From JACDAN01 sp035776735 (GTDB lineage Bacteria > Actinomycetota > Thermoleophilia > Gaiellales > Gaiellaceae): DNA of 64,000 nucleotides. Shown piece by piece: positions 49,246 to 57,504 of this stretch; the stretch's first letter is position 1; the number at the start of each line of letters is the position of its first letter. The stretch covers positions 21,836 through 85,835 of the forward strand of contig DASSSO010000033.1 in the NCBI GenBank assembly GCA_035776735.1. Direction: 5' to 3'. The position numbers and the translations under genes are program-made. Below the pieces are notes generated by a model that was not told where the DNA came from, did not search any database, and saw only the letters and a list, made by a program, of their open reading frames with translations.

Positions 49246-49378
49246 CTTCCGGCGGCCAGATCACGAAATCGACGCACGAGCTCTCCGGCGGGGGCCACGG
49301 GCGGTGCTCGGCCCGCTCCGGCGAGGCGTGCCGGCGCGCGGGCGCCTGCAGCGCGTCCGTGAAGCTCCAACCGGCCAT
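49238..49378 (-). CDS. Small hypothetical protein coupled to the flavoprotein gene
   Basis: 46 residues: a short helical part (TDALQAPARRHASPERAEHR), then PWPPPESSCVDFVIWPPEDA with one Cys and an acidic end. Its TAA lies inside the ATG region of the flavoprotein gene (8-nt overlap), which suggests translational coupling. It starts 29 nt from the gamma-carboxylase homologue on the other strand. Not recognised. Confidence 0.5.
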   Translation of the reverse strand: MAGWSFTDALQAPARRHASPERAEHRPWPPPESSCVDFVIWPPEDA

Positions 49379-49407
49379 CGGCCCCTGGCAATCTACGGAC
49401 CCGGACG

Positions 49408-50796
49408 ATGCGTCAGACGCTGCGCCGCCTCGCGTACCGCCTGTTCCAGCCGGTCGACGGCGCGTCGCTGGCCGTCTTCCGGATGCTCTTCGGCGCGATC
49501 ATGCTCTGGGAGGTCTGGCGCTACTTCTCCCACGGCTGGATCGAGCGCTACTTCGTCGAGCCGACCTTCCACTTCAAGTACGACGGCTTCGGCTGGGTCG
49601 AGCCCTGGAACGAGACGGGCATGCGACTCCACTTCACGCTGCTCGGCGTGCTCGCCGCCTGCATCGCCCTGGGCTTCTGCTACCGGATCGCGGCGCCGCT
49701 CTTCTTCCTCGCCTTCACGTACGTCTTCCTGCTCGAGCAGGCCCGCTATCTGAACCACTTCTATCTGATCTCGCTGCTCGCGCTGCTGATGGCGATCGTG
49801 CCCGCCCACCGGGTGTGGTCGCTCGACCGCTGGTTCATGGGCGAGAAGTGGTCGCAGACGGTCCCCACCTGGTCGCTCTGGCTCCTGCGGGCCCAGATCG
49901 CGGTCGTGTTCGTCTTCGCGTCGGTCGCGAAGTGGAACGGCGACTGGCTGCGCGGCCAGCCGCTCGGCCTCTGGCTGGAGGAGCGGACCGACTTCTTCCT
50001 GATCGGCTCGTTCTTCGACGAGCACTGGGCCGCGCTCCTCTTCAGCTACGGCGGGCTCTTCCTCGACCTCCTGGTCGTCCCCTTCCTGCTGATCCCGATC
50101 ACGAGGCCGTTCGCGCTGCTCGCGGCCTTGGGCTTCCACTTCATGAACTCGAAGCTGTTCACGATCGGGATCTTCCCGTGGCTCGCGCTCGGGACGGCGC
50201 TGCTGTTCTTCCCGCCCGACTGGCCGCGGCGGCTGATCGCCCGCGTCCGCGAGCGGCGGCTGCGGCTCCCGCGCCCACCCCTCGTCACGAAGGTCCCGGA
50301 TCCGCCCCGGACCTGGCGGCTCGGACGCGCGCGGACGGCACTGCTCGGCGTCCTCGCCGTCTACCTCGCGGTGCAGATCTTCATGCCGCTCCGGCACTGG
50401 CTCTACCCCGGCAACGTGAGCTGGACGGAGGAGGGCCACCGCTTCGCCTGGCACATGAAGCTGCGCGACAAGGAGTCGGAGGCGCGCTTCTTCGCCGAGG
50501 ACCCGGCGACGGGCGAGTCGGGCGAGGTCGACCCGTTCCAGTACGTGACCGACTGGCAGTACGACGAGATGGCGGCGCGGCCGGACATGATCGTCCAGCT
50601 CGCGAAGCACATCGAGGATCGGGCGCGCGAGGACTTCGGGCTCCCCGACCTGGTGATCACGGCCGACGTCAGGGCCTCGCTGAACGGACGGGAGCCGGCG
50701 CGGCTGATCGACCGCGAGGTCGACCTGACGGAAGTGGAGCTAAGCCCGTTCCGGAGCGCGGACTGGATCGAGCCGCTCGACGAGCCGCTGCCCTAG
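49408..50796 (+). CDS. Vitamin K-dependent gamma-carboxylase homologue (HTTM domain)
   Basis: 462 residues. About five membrane helices, then a C-terminal soluble beta-rich domain (residues about 330-462). Alignment in memory to human gamma-glutamyl carboxylase is clear: GASLAVFRMLFGAIML, ARYLNHFYLISLLALL (His117), RAQIAVVFVFASVAKWNGDW with Lys175 at the position of the catalytic Lys218, and FHFMNSKLFTIGIFPW. In animals the enzyme carboxylates Glu using vitamin K hydroquinone; a bacterial substrate is unknown. Divergent from the 46-residue gene. Confidence 0.9.
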   Translation: MRQTLRRLAYRLFQPVDGASLAVFRMLFGAIMLWEVWRYFSHGWIERYFVEPTFHFKYDGFGWVEPWNETGMRLHFTLLGVLAACIALGFCYRIAAPLFFLAFTYVFLLEQARYLNHFYLISLLALLMAIVPAHRVWSLDRWFMGEKWSQTVPTWSLWLLRAQIAVVFVFASVAKWNGDWLRGQPLGLWLEERTDFFLIGSFFDEHWAALLFSYGGLFLDLLVVPFLLIPITRPFALLAALGFHFMNSKLFTIGIFPWLALGTALLFFPPDWPRRLIARVRERRLRLPRPPLVTKVPDPPRTWRLGRARTALLGVLAVYLAVQIFMPLRHWLYPGNVSWTEEGHRFAWHMKLRDKESEARFFAEDPATGESGEVDPFQYVTDWQYDEMAARPDMIVQLAKHIEDRAREDFGLPDLVITADVRASLNGREPARLIDREVDLTEVELSPFRSADWIEPLDEPLP

Positions 50797-50804
50797 GGAG
50801 GACG

Positions 50805-51119
50805 TCAGCTCAGCTTGACCGCGGTCCCGCTCGCCGCGACCATCAGCATGTCGTCGCCCACTTCCTCGTAGTCGAGGGCGACGGCGATGACCGCGTCGGC
50901 GCCGAGCGGCTCGGCTGCGGCCCGCAGCTCGTCCTTCGCCTCGCGCACGGCCTTCGCGAACTCCTCCTCGTAGGCGCCCGATCGGCCGCCCACGATGCTG
51001 CGGCCGAACGCCTTCAGGTCTCGGCCGAAGTGGACGCCCATGATCGCCTGGGAGGTGACGACGTCGAGGTACTCCTTCACGGGCCTGCCCTCGACGGCCA
51101 TTCCGGTGGTCAGGATCAT
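50805..51119 (-). CDS. YbjQ-family (DUF74) protein
   Basis: 104 residues from ATG 51119, preceded by AAAGGAG. ILTTGMAVEGRPVKEYLDVV, GRSGAYEEEFAKAVREAKDE and PLGADAVIAVALDYEEVGDD are the YbjQ/UPF0145 motifs. These small proteins form pentameric or decameric rings; function not established. The longer N-terminal reading was rejected because the ribosome-binding site lies before this ATG. Confidence 0.9.
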   Translation of the reverse strand: MILTTGMAVEGRPVKEYLDVVTSQAIMGVHFGRDLKAFGRSIVGGRSGAYEEEFAKAVREAKDELRAAAEPLGADAVIAVALDYEEVGDDMLMVAASGTAVKLS

Positions 51120-51138
51120 CGTGCTGCTCCTTTCGTCG

Positions 51139-51873
51139 TCAGACATCGCTGCGCTCGGTTCTCGCGACCGCCGCGGCAACGAAGGCGAGCGTCCACGCCA
51201 CGACCACCGCAGCGCCGAGGCCCGGGGCGAGGAGGTCTTCGTCCGGGAGCCCGGCGAGCGCGTTCCCGGCCTGGCCCGGCAGAAGGCGGCCGACCGCCGG
51301 GAAGGTCAGGAAGAGCACGGACTCGACCGCGAGGGAGTAGGCCGCCAGAGCCACGATCGCGCCGACCTGGTTTCGAATCAACGCTCCGACCGTGACGCCC
51401 AGCATCGCGCTGAGCGCGCTGGCCGCGACGGGCCCGCACACGAGCACGAGTGCGTGGCCGCCTGTCAGCGCGAGGTCGACGTCGCGCGCCGCGAGGATCG
51501 CGAGGCCGGCGCCGAAGGCCAACGCGACGCAGACGACGGCGAACAGGATGCCGACCAGCGCGGCGGCGGCGAGCTTGGCCGCGAGGACGACGCGCCGGCG
51601 GGGCTCGAAGAGCAGCGTCGGCCTGATCGTCCCGTACCGGAACTCGTTCGTGACTGCGAGCAGGCCGACGAAGGTCGCCAGAAAGATTGCCTGCGTCGCC
51701 GCGCCGCCGATGAGCATGCGCTGCTGGTCTTCCTCCGCCAGCTCGTCCAGCGTCGGCGACAGTCCCTCCGCGAAGGCGCCCAGCAGCGTCAGGCCCACGG
51801 CGACAAGCAGGAACACCGCCACCGTGCGGGTCGTCCGCAGCTTGCGCAGCTCGGAGACGAGTTGCTCCCTCAT
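51139..51873 (-). CDS. ABC transporter permease, ABC-2 type
   Basis: 244 residues with six hydrophobic segments, e.g. TVAVFLLVAVGLTLLGAFA and AIFLATFVGLLAVTNEF. The EFRYGTIRPTLLFEPRR segment after the second helix is the amphipathic coupling region typical of this class. It pairs with the ATPase upstream (ATGA overlap) in an exporter. Substrate unknown. Confidence 0.9.
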   Translation of the reverse strand: MREQLVSELRKLRTTRTVAVFLLVAVGLTLLGAFAEGLSPTLDELAEEDQQRMLIGGAATQAIFLATFVGLLAVTNEFRYGTIRPTLLFEPRRRVVLAAKLAAAALVGILFAVVCVALAFGAGLAILAARDVDLALTGGHALVLVCGPVAASALSAMLGVTVGALIRNQVGAIVALAAYSLAVESVLFLTFPAVGRLLPGQAGNALAGLPDEDLLAPGLGAAVVVAWTLAFVAAAVARTERSDV

Positions 51874-52763
51874 GACGGCGGCTCCGCGGTCAGCTCGAGG
51901 AAGACGTCCTCCAGCGTCGGGGACTCCGTGACGACCTGGCGCAGGGCGACGTTCGCGGCCAGCGCGATCTCTCCGATCCGGTCGGCCGTCACGCCGTGGA
52001 CGTGCAGCGCCCCGTTGTCGCGTTCGGCCGTGACGCCGGCGTTCCGCAGCGCCGCCTCGAGGGCGTCCGGCGTCGCCGCTTCGACGCGCACCGTCCCGGC
52101 GAGACGGCGGGTGAGCTCGTTCAGCGCCGACTCGACGACCAACCGGCCATGGTTGATGATCACGACCTGGTCGACGGTCTGTGCGACCTCGGCCAGCAGG
52201 TGGCTCGAGACAAACACCGTCCTGCCCTCGGCTGCGAAGCCGCGCAGGAAGTCCCTGAGCCAGCGCACCCCCTCGGGATCGAGCCCGTTGGCGGGCTCGT
52301 CGAGGATCAGGAGCTCCGGGTCGCCGAGCAGCGCGGCCGCGAGGCCAAGGCGCTGACGCATGCCGAGCGAGTAGCCCTTCACACGCCGGTCCGCCGCGCC
52401 CTTCAGATCGACGAGCGCGAGCACGTCCTCGACACGGCTCGACGCCACATGAGCCACGGGTGCGAGGACGCGGAGATGGTCGCGTCCCGTGCGCCCCGGA
52501 TGCAGGTCGGCGGCCTCGAGCACGGCGCCCACGCGCGACCCCGGCCGTTCGAGCTCGGCGAACGGCCGGCCGAAGACGAGCGCGCGGCCATGGGTGGGCT
52601 CGGCGAGCCCCAGGAACAGCCGCATCGTCGTCGTCTTGCCGGCGCCGTTCGGGCCGAGGAAACCGGTGACGCTGCCCGCATCGAGGTCGAACGACAGATC
52701 GGTCACGGCGGTGATCTCGCCGAAGCGCTTCGTCAGCTCGACTGCCGACAGGACCGGTGGCAC
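51870..52763 (-). CDS. ABC transporter ATP-binding protein
   Basis: 297 residues. Walker A GFLGPNGAGKTTTMRL at about residue 34, signature YSLGMRQRLGLAAALLGDPE, Walker B LLILDEPANGLDP, and a C-terminal domain of about 90 residues as in drug-resistance (DrrA/BcrA-like) ATPases. It energises the permease at 51139-51873. The 104-nt gap before it (52764-52867) holds only a weak GCCGGC hairpin. Confidence 0.95.
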   Translation of the reverse strand: MPPVLSAVELTKRFGEITAVTDLSFDLDAGSVTGFLGPNGAGKTTTMRLFLGLAEPTHGRALVFGRPFAELERPGSRVGAVLEAADLHPGRTGRDHLRVLAPVAHVASSRVEDVLALVDLKGAADRRVKGYSLGMRQRLGLAAALLGDPELLILDEPANGLDPEGVRWLRDFLRGFAAEGRTVFVSSHLLAEVAQTVDQVVIINHGRLVVESALNELTRRLAGTVRVEAATPDALEAALRNAGVTAERDNGALHVHGVTADRIGEIALAANVALRQVVTESPTLEDVFLELTAEPPS

Positions 52764-52867
52764 GTTGCCTCCTCACCGCCCATGCTTGCGCGAACCGGCG
52801 CCGGGCGCATCGGAAGAAGCCCGACGTCAGGCAGCGGCCTTTCCGCAGCGATGCCGGCCTGGGCCGG

Positions 52868-53965
52868 CTAGAGGTTGCCGCGCAGCGCCTGCTCGCGCTC
52901 GATCGACTCGAACAGCGCCTTGAAGTTGCCCTCGCCGAAGGTGGTCGCGCCGTGGCGCTCGATCACCTCGAAGAAGACCGTCGGCCGGTCCTGCGCGGTC
53001 TTCGTGAAGATCTGGAGCAGGTAGCCGTCCTCGTCGCGGTCGGCGAGGATCCGCAGCCGCTTCAGGTCGTCGTAGTCCTCCGAGATCTCTCCGACCCGCG
53101 CCTCGACCTCGTCGTAGTACGCCTCGGGCGTGTCCAGGAAGATCACGCCCCGCTCCTTCAGTGCCTCGACGGTCTGGACGATGTCCTCGCTCTGCATGGC
53201 GATGTGCTGGACGCCGGGCCCGCCGTTGAACTCGAGGTACTCCTCGATCTGGCTCTTGCGCTTGCCCTCGGCCGGCTCGTTGATCGGGAACTTGATCTTC
53301 CCGCTCCCGTCCGACATGACCTTGGACATGAGCGCCGAGTACTCGGTCTGGATCTGGTCGTCGCCGAAGTGGACGATGTTCGTCATCCCGAAGACGCGCT
53401 CGTAGAAGCCGACCCAGTGATCCATGCGGCCGAGCTCGACGTTGCCGACGACGTGGTCGAGCGCGATCAGGCCGACGCCGCCGCCCGGCTGCCCGTTCTC
53501 GACCATCGAGCGGTACCCGGGGAGGTAGGCGCCTGCGTAGTCCGCGCGGTTCACGAACGTGTGGACGACCTCGCCGTAGGTCCCGATCGACGCGAGCTCG
53601 ACCCGGCCGAACTCGTCCTCGACCCAGTGCGGCTCGGCGATCCCGCGGGCACCGCGCTGGACTGCCTGGCGGTACGCCTCCGTGGCGCTCGGTACCTGCA
53701 GCGCGATGTCCTTCGCGCCGTCGCCGTGCCGGCAGGCGAACTGCGTGATCTCGCTGTCGCCGCGCAGGCCGCTCGTCAGCACGAAGCGGATGTCGCCCTG
53801 CTCGACGACGTAGGACGCGCGGTCGCGAACCCCGGTCTCGGGCCCGGCGTACGCCGTGCGCGTGAAGCCGAAGGCCTGCTCGTAGTAGTACGCCGCCTGC
53901 TTCGCGTTCCCGACCCAGAGCTCGACGTGGTCCCAGCCCTGGAGCGGCATGAAGTCCGTGCTCAT
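52868..53965 (-). CDS. hpd: 4-hydroxyphenylpyruvate dioxygenase
   Basis: 365 residues from ATG 53965 (ATG 53974 also possible). It converts 4-hydroxyphenylpyruvate to homogentisate. Two vicinal-oxygen-chelate halves are seen; the Fe(II) ligands are expected as His in IALDHVVGNVELGRM, His in GPGVQHIAM and Glu in FFEVIERHGA near the C-terminus. GEGNFKALFESIEREQALRG is the typical closing helix. It lies 6.4 kb from hmgA, so the pathway is not one operon here. Confidence 0.96.
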   Translation of the reverse strand: MSTDFMPLQGWDHVELWVGNAKQAAYYYEQAFGFTRTAYAGPETGVRDRASYVVEQGDIRFVLTSGLRGDSEITQFACRHGDGAKDIALQVPSATEAYRQAVQRGARGIAEPHWVEDEFGRVELASIGTYGEVVHTFVNRADYAGAYLPGYRSMVENGQPGGGVGLIALDHVVGNVELGRMDHWVGFYERVFGMTNIVHFGDDQIQTEYSALMSKVMSDGSGKIKFPINEPAEGKRKSQIEEYLEFNGGPGVQHIAMQSEDIVQTVEALKERGVIFLDTPEAYYDEVEARVGEISEDYDDLKRLRILADRDEDGYLLQIFTKTAQDRPTVFFEVIERHGATTFGEGNFKALFESIEREQALRGNL

Positions 53966-53975
53966 GGGTCGCATC

Positions 53976-54863
53976 TTAGGCCGATTCGAGGGCAGGGCGG
54001 CGGCGGGCCAGGACCAGCGCGACGCCGATCGCGATTCCGCCCACGACCTGGAGCCAGCCGAGGTCCTCCGAGAGCAGCACCACGGCGAAGAGCGCGGCGA
54101 GGAACGGCTGCAGGTTCGTCACGAGGGTGGCGCGCGAGGGGCCGACACGCTCGATCGCCGTGAACCAGAGGAAGTTCGTCAGGACGAGCGGCCCGAGCAC
54201 CGCGAAGGCGAACCCGGCCCAGACCAGCGGCTCGAGGTCCCAGCGCTGGTCGAGCAGCTGCGGAATCGCCGTGATCACCAGCGGAATCGCGCCGCAGACG
54301 AGCGCCCCGGCGCTGATCCGCCAGACCGAGTAGCGACGCAGGAGCGGCACGATCGCAACGGAGTAGAAGCCCCACGTCGCCGCGGCGAGGAAGGCGAGCA
54401 GGTTGCCGACCAGGTTGCCCGAGACGCCGGTGGCCGACCCCGCGGCGACGAGCGCGACGCCCACGAACGAGATCACGGCCGCGATCCAGAACCGCCGGTG
54501 CAGCCGTTCCACGCCGAAGGCATAGGCCACGATCGCCGTCACGATCGGGAGGCTCCCGAAGATCAGCGCGACCGTCGACGCGTTCGTCAAGTCGATCGCG
54601 TACATGAAGCCGATCGAGTTGACGTAGATCCCGATGATCGCGGCGCCGGCCAGGAAGACCGCATGCCTCCGCGTGAACCGCAGCGAGCGCTCGAGGCCGT
54701 AGGTGATGCCCGAGACGACCATCGCCGCTGCGCTGAACCGGAGCGCGGAGTAGGCGAGCGGCTGGAACCCGTGCGTGACCGCGTACCGGGTGACGGTGAA
54801 GTTGAAGGCCCAGATGGTCACCGTCGCCAGCAACATCAGCTCTGGAACGGAGAGGCGCCGCAC
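53976..54863 (-). CDS. EamA/DMT-family transporter
   Basis: 295 residues, ten hydrophobic helices in two repeats (VTIWAFNFTVTRYAVTHGF and LLAFLAAATWGFYSVAIVP begin each half). ALRFSAAAMVVSGITYG and LVTNLQPFLAALFAVVLLSE are EamA signatures. It probably exports metabolites such as amino acids. Its stop is 10 nt from the HPPD start. TAGGGT ends 6 nt before its GTG. Confidence 0.92.
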   Translation of the reverse strand: MRRLSVPELMLLATVTIWAFNFTVTRYAVTHGFQPLAYSALRFSAAAMVVSGITYGLERSLRFTRRHAVFLAGAAIIGIYVNSIGFMYAIDLTNASTVALIFGSLPIVTAIVAYAFGVERLHRRFWIAAVISFVGVALVAAGSATGVSGNLVGNLLAFLAAATWGFYSVAIVPLLRRYSVWRISAGALVCGAIPLVITAIPQLLDQRWDLEPLVWAGFAFAVLGPLVLTNFLWFTAIERVGPSRATLVTNLQPFLAALFAVVLLSEDLGWLQVVGGIAIGVALVLARRRPALESA

Positions 54864-54869
54864 CGCGCG

Positions 54870-54875
54870 ACCCTA
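54870..54875 (-). promoter_or_regulatory. Candidate -10 of the EamA-HPPD unit
   Basis: TAGGGT on the minus strand, ending 6 nt before GTG 54863. Confidence 0.45.
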
Positions 54876-54890
54876 CTCGTCGGCCCTCGT

Positions 54891-54896
54891 TAGGGT
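54891..54896 (+). promoter_or_regulatory. Candidate -10 of the 54903 gene
   Basis: TAGGGT on the plus strand, ending 6 nt before GTG 54903, 15 nt from the divergent TAGGGT of the EamA gene. Confidence 0.45.
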
Positions 54897-54902
54897 TGCC
54901 CC

Positions 54903-55298
54903 GTGAGCGAGGTACCGACGGCCGACGTCGACGAGGGGCCTCCCGCCCCCGTCTTCCTGGCGCTGATCGGCTCCTACGCCCTCGCTACGACGCTGCTGCT
55001 CCTGGGCTTCCTGGGCTTCCTCACCTGGGCCGCCGTCGGCGACGTGGTCGGGGTCGGCGCGACGCTCCTCGGGCTGCTCGTGCTCGGGGCGACCTACATC
55101 GCGTGGAGGGGGAGCCGCGCAGGACGGGCGCTGATCGGCCTGCTCGCGGCGGTGGCTGCCGTCGCCGGCGTGATCTACGTCTTCACCGGCCCATCGTCGG
55201 CGATCATCGGCTCGCTCGTCGTCGCCGGCCTCGGAGCCGGGGTCCTGGCGCTGCTCTTCCTGCCCGAGGCGTCCAAGCGCTTCTACTCCAGGGCCTGA
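54903..55298 (+). CDS. Hypothetical four-helix membrane protein
   Basis: 131 residues. Four hydrophobic segments (VFLALIGSYALATTLLLLGF, VVGVGATLLGLLVLGATYIA, ALIGLLAAVAAVAGVIYVF, IIGSLVVAGLGAGVLALLF) with a short charged N-terminus. No recognised family. Confidence 0.7.
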   Translation: MSEVPTADVDEGPPAPVFLALIGSYALATTLLLLGFLGFLTWAAVGDVVGVGATLLGLLVLGATYIAWRGSRAGRALIGLLAAVAAVAGVIYVFTGPSSAIIGSLVVAGLGAGVLALLFLPEASKRFYSRA

Positions 55299-55362
55299 CC
55301 GCCCGACCGATGAGTCCGCGGCGCTTCCGCGGTCCACACGGCAAACGACCAAAGGAGCGGAG

Positions 55363-55932
55363 ATGGGACGCATCATCGTCACCGAGTTCGTCTCGATCGA
55401 CGGCGTCATGGAAGCGCCGGGCGGCGAGGAGGGCTACAAGTACACGAACTGGACCTTCGAGTTCCCCGACGAAGGCCAGTACGAGTACAAGCTCGAGGAG
55501 CTCCGGGAGACCGAGGCGCTGCTGCTCGGGCGGACGACCTACGAGGGCTTCGCCGCGGCCTGGCCGGAGCGCACCGACGAGAGCGGCTTCGCGGACAAGT
55601 TCAACTCGATGCCGAAGTACGTGATCTCGAGCACGCTGAAGGATCCGGAGTGGACGAACACGACGGTGCTCGAGGGTGAGTTCTCAGAGTCCGTCCCCCG
55701 GCTCAGGCAGGAGGTCGAGGGCAACATCGCCGTACACGGGAGCAACCAGCTCGTCCACGGGCTGCTCGACCACGACCTCGTCGACGAGCTGCGGCTGATG
55801 ATCTTCCCCGTGATCCTCGGGATCGGGAAGAACGTCTTCCCGTCGCTCGACGACCGTCTCACGTGGGAGCTCGCCGACCATCGCACGTACGGGTCGATCG
55901 TGGTGCACGCCTACAGACGGCCGGGGCGGTAG
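55363..55932 (+). CDS. Dihydrofolate reductase-family (RibD C-terminal-like) protein
   Basis: 189 residues. RIIVTEFVSIDGVMEAPGGE is the start of this family; ALLLGRTTYEGFAAAWPERT, MPKYVISSTLKDPEWTNTTV and IAVHGSNQLVHGLLDHDLVD follow the NADPH-binding fold. Such DHFR-like proteins (YyaP/YwjB group) have no proven substrate. A clear ribosome-binding site (GGAGCGGAG) precedes the ATG. Confidence 0.92.
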   Translation: MGRIIVTEFVSIDGVMEAPGGEEGYKYTNWTFEFPDEGQYEYKLEELRETEALLLGRTTYEGFAAAWPERTDESGFADKFNSMPKYVISSTLKDPEWTNTTVLEGEFSESVPRLRQEVEGNIAVHGSNQLVHGLLDHDLVDELRLMIFPVILGIGKNVFPSLDDRLTWELADHRTYGSIVVHAYRRPGR

Positions 55933-55945
55933 GTTTCGCCCCCGG

Positions 55946-56227
55946 ATGGAGGGAGAGCCGACCAGGGAGGACATCGACGCGCTCGTCGGGCCGGCGACGC
56001 CGCACTTCGCGTACCAGATCCGGGCGCGGGTGCGGGAGCTGATCGAGGGCCTGCCGGAGGATCACCCCGTGCGTGCGTACGGCGAGGAGCAGATCGAGCT
56101 GCTGGACCGGCTCGGGCACGCGTCGTCAAAGGCCGAGGACTCGCCGCCCGAGCCGCGGACGCGCATCGGCTGGGAGACGATCCCGAGCTCCGCGCCCGCG
56201 GATCATCCCTTGCCTCCGAAGGGATGA
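55946..56227 (+). CDS. Hypothetical small soluble protein
   Basis: 93 residues, mostly helical and acidic: TREDIDALVGPATPHFAYQI and RVRELIEGLPEDHPVRAYGE, then a proline-rich tail (SAPADHPLPPKG). ATGA overlap with fabL suggests co-translation. Not recognised. Confidence 0.65.
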   Translation: MEGEPTREDIDALVGPATPHFAYQIRARVRELIEGLPEDHPVRAYGEEQIELLDRLGHASSKAEDSPPEPRTRIGWETIPSSAPADHPLPPKG

Positions 56228-56964
56228 GCCGGTTCGAGGGAGCCGCGGTGCTCGTCACCGGGGGCTCGCGCGGGATCGGCAGGGCGATCGCGCTCCGGTT
56301 CGCCGAGCTCGGCGCGGAGCGGGTGGCGATCGGCTACATGCGGAACGACGCGGCCGCGGAGGAGACGGCGGAAGAGCTGCGCGGGCTCGGCGCGGAGCCC
56401 TTGCTCGTCCGCGGAAACGTCACCTCCGATCTGGTGCTGGCCGAGGTGGAGAGCCTGGGGCCCTGGAACGTCGTCGTCCACAACGCTGCGACCGGGGTGA
56501 TCCGGCCGGCGCTGGAGACCGAGGACAAGCACTGGGACTGGACGCTGGGCGCGAACGCGCGGGCACTCCTCTCGTTGGCGCGGGTGGCGGCGCCGACGAT
56601 GCCGGAAGGCTCCTCGATCATCGGCATCTCGAGCCTCGGCTCGACTCGGGTGCTCGAGAACTACGTCCTCGTGGGGACCTCGAAGGCGGCGCTCGAATCG
56701 CTCGTCCGCTACCTGGCCGTGGAGCTCGCGCCGCGGGGGATCCGCGTCAACGCCGTGTCGGGCGGGGTCGTCGAGACCGGCGCGCTGGAGCACTTCCCGA
56801 ACCGGGAGGCGATGATCCACGCCGCGCAGAAGCGGACGCCGGCGGGACGCATGGTCGAGCCGCAGGACATCGCGCACGCCGTCGTCTTCCTGGCCTCCGA
56901 CGACGCGGACATGATCCGCGGCCAGACGCTGATCGTCGACGGCGGCTTCTCGCTCCTCGCCTGA
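56224..56964 (+). CDS. fabL: FabL-type enoyl-[acyl-carrier-protein] reductase
   Basis: 246 residues, an SDR-fold protein. VTGGSRGIGRAIALRFAELG binds NADPH. The active site is Y-x6-K: Tyr147 and Lys154 in NYVLVGTSKAAL, as in FabI/FabL, not the Y-x3-K of FabG. SSLGSTRVLENY, VNAVSGGVVETGALEHFPNR and TPAGRMVEPQDI match Bacillus FabL closely. It reduces enoyl-ACP and is typically triclosan-tolerant. With fabI (4010-4789) the window has two enoyl-ACP reductases. Confidence 0.9.
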   Translation: MSRFEGAAVLVTGGSRGIGRAIALRFAELGAERVAIGYMRNDAAAEETAEELRGLGAEPLLVRGNVTSDLVLAEVESLGPWNVVVHNAATGVIRPALETEDKHWDWTLGANARALLSLARVAAPTMPEGSSIIGISSLGSTRVLENYVLVGTSKAALESLVRYLAVELAPRGIRVNAVSGGVVETGALEHFPNREAMIHAAQKRTPAGRMVEPQDIAHAVVFLASDDADMIRGQTLIVDGGFSLLA

Positions 56965-57001
56965 CCCACCCGGCCGTGTCCTTCGTGCCGACTTCGTAAC
57001 G

Positions 57002-57081
57002 GCTCGGCTGGCGAGGGACAGTCCCTCCCCCGCCGAGCGCCAGAATTCGCCCGAGGCGGCTCGGCGCCTGCCTGCGCCGAG
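57002..57081. terminator. Bidirectional terminator region after fabL
   Basis: Two hairpins in the 123-nt convergent gap: GCTCGGC/GCCGAGC enclosing GAGGGAC-A-GTCCCTC (57002-57038), and CTCGGCGC/GCGCCGAG (57060-57081). They probably separate fabL from the convergent SnoaL-like gene. Confidence 0.5.
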
Positions 57082-57087
57082 ATCCGG

Positions 57088-57396
57088 CTAGCGGTCGTAG
57101 CGGATGACGAGCCTGGCGATCTCGCCGTCGCGCTCGGTCAGGAGCATCTGCCCGGCGGGCACATCGGGCTCCTTCGCCCACGCGTAGGTTCCGTCGCCGT
57201 CGAGCAGGACGATCTCGTCGTCTGGCGGCTGCGCAGCGTAGGCGGCCGCGATCGCCGCGCGCCCCACGAACGGCCCGACCGAGATGCCCTCGAAGGCCAG
57301 CTCGGCGTCCTCGGCGAACGCCGCGACCATCGGGCCGAAGTCCCCCGACCGCACTCCGGCGTTGAACCGCTCGACGTGCTCTTCGAGCAGACTCAC
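57088..57396 (-). CDS. SnoaL/NTF2-like protein
   Basis: 102 residues. VERFNAGVRSGDFGPMVAAF and AEDAELAFEGISVGPFVGRA are the first helix and strand of the NTF2-like cone fold, and IARLVIRYDR closes it. Members are small-molecule binders or isomerases; no catalytic Asp pair is certain. Single gene. Confidence 0.8.
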   Translation of the reverse strand: MSLLEEHVERFNAGVRSGDFGPMVAAFAEDAELAFEGISVGPFVGRAAIAAAYAAQPPDDEIVLLDGDGTYAWAKEPDVPAGQMLLTERDGEIARLVIRYDR

Positions 57397-57436
57397 GGCC
57401 GCCGCGGGGCGGGCGCTGGCCGTCCCGCATACCTCA

Positions 57437-57503
57437 CGCGCATCGAGAAGCGGCGCCCGGATTCATGAGGTCGCCGAAAGTCGTGAGACCTTCGGCGAAA
57501 ACG
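57437..57503. repeat. Dispersed repeat, copy 2
   Basis: Counterpart of 18261-18327. The stem TCGCCGAAaG/CcTTCGGCGA spans 57471-57498, 7 nt past the carboxypeptidase stop, so this copy also sits at the end of a minus-strand unit. Confidence 0.6.
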
Positions 57504-57504
57504 G

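Noticed and set aside
55305..55345. A third, partial copy of the 67-nt repeat (ATGAGTCCGCGGCGCTTC)
   Set aside because: Only a short stretch resembles the repeat and the stem is absent; likely chance in GC-rich sequence.
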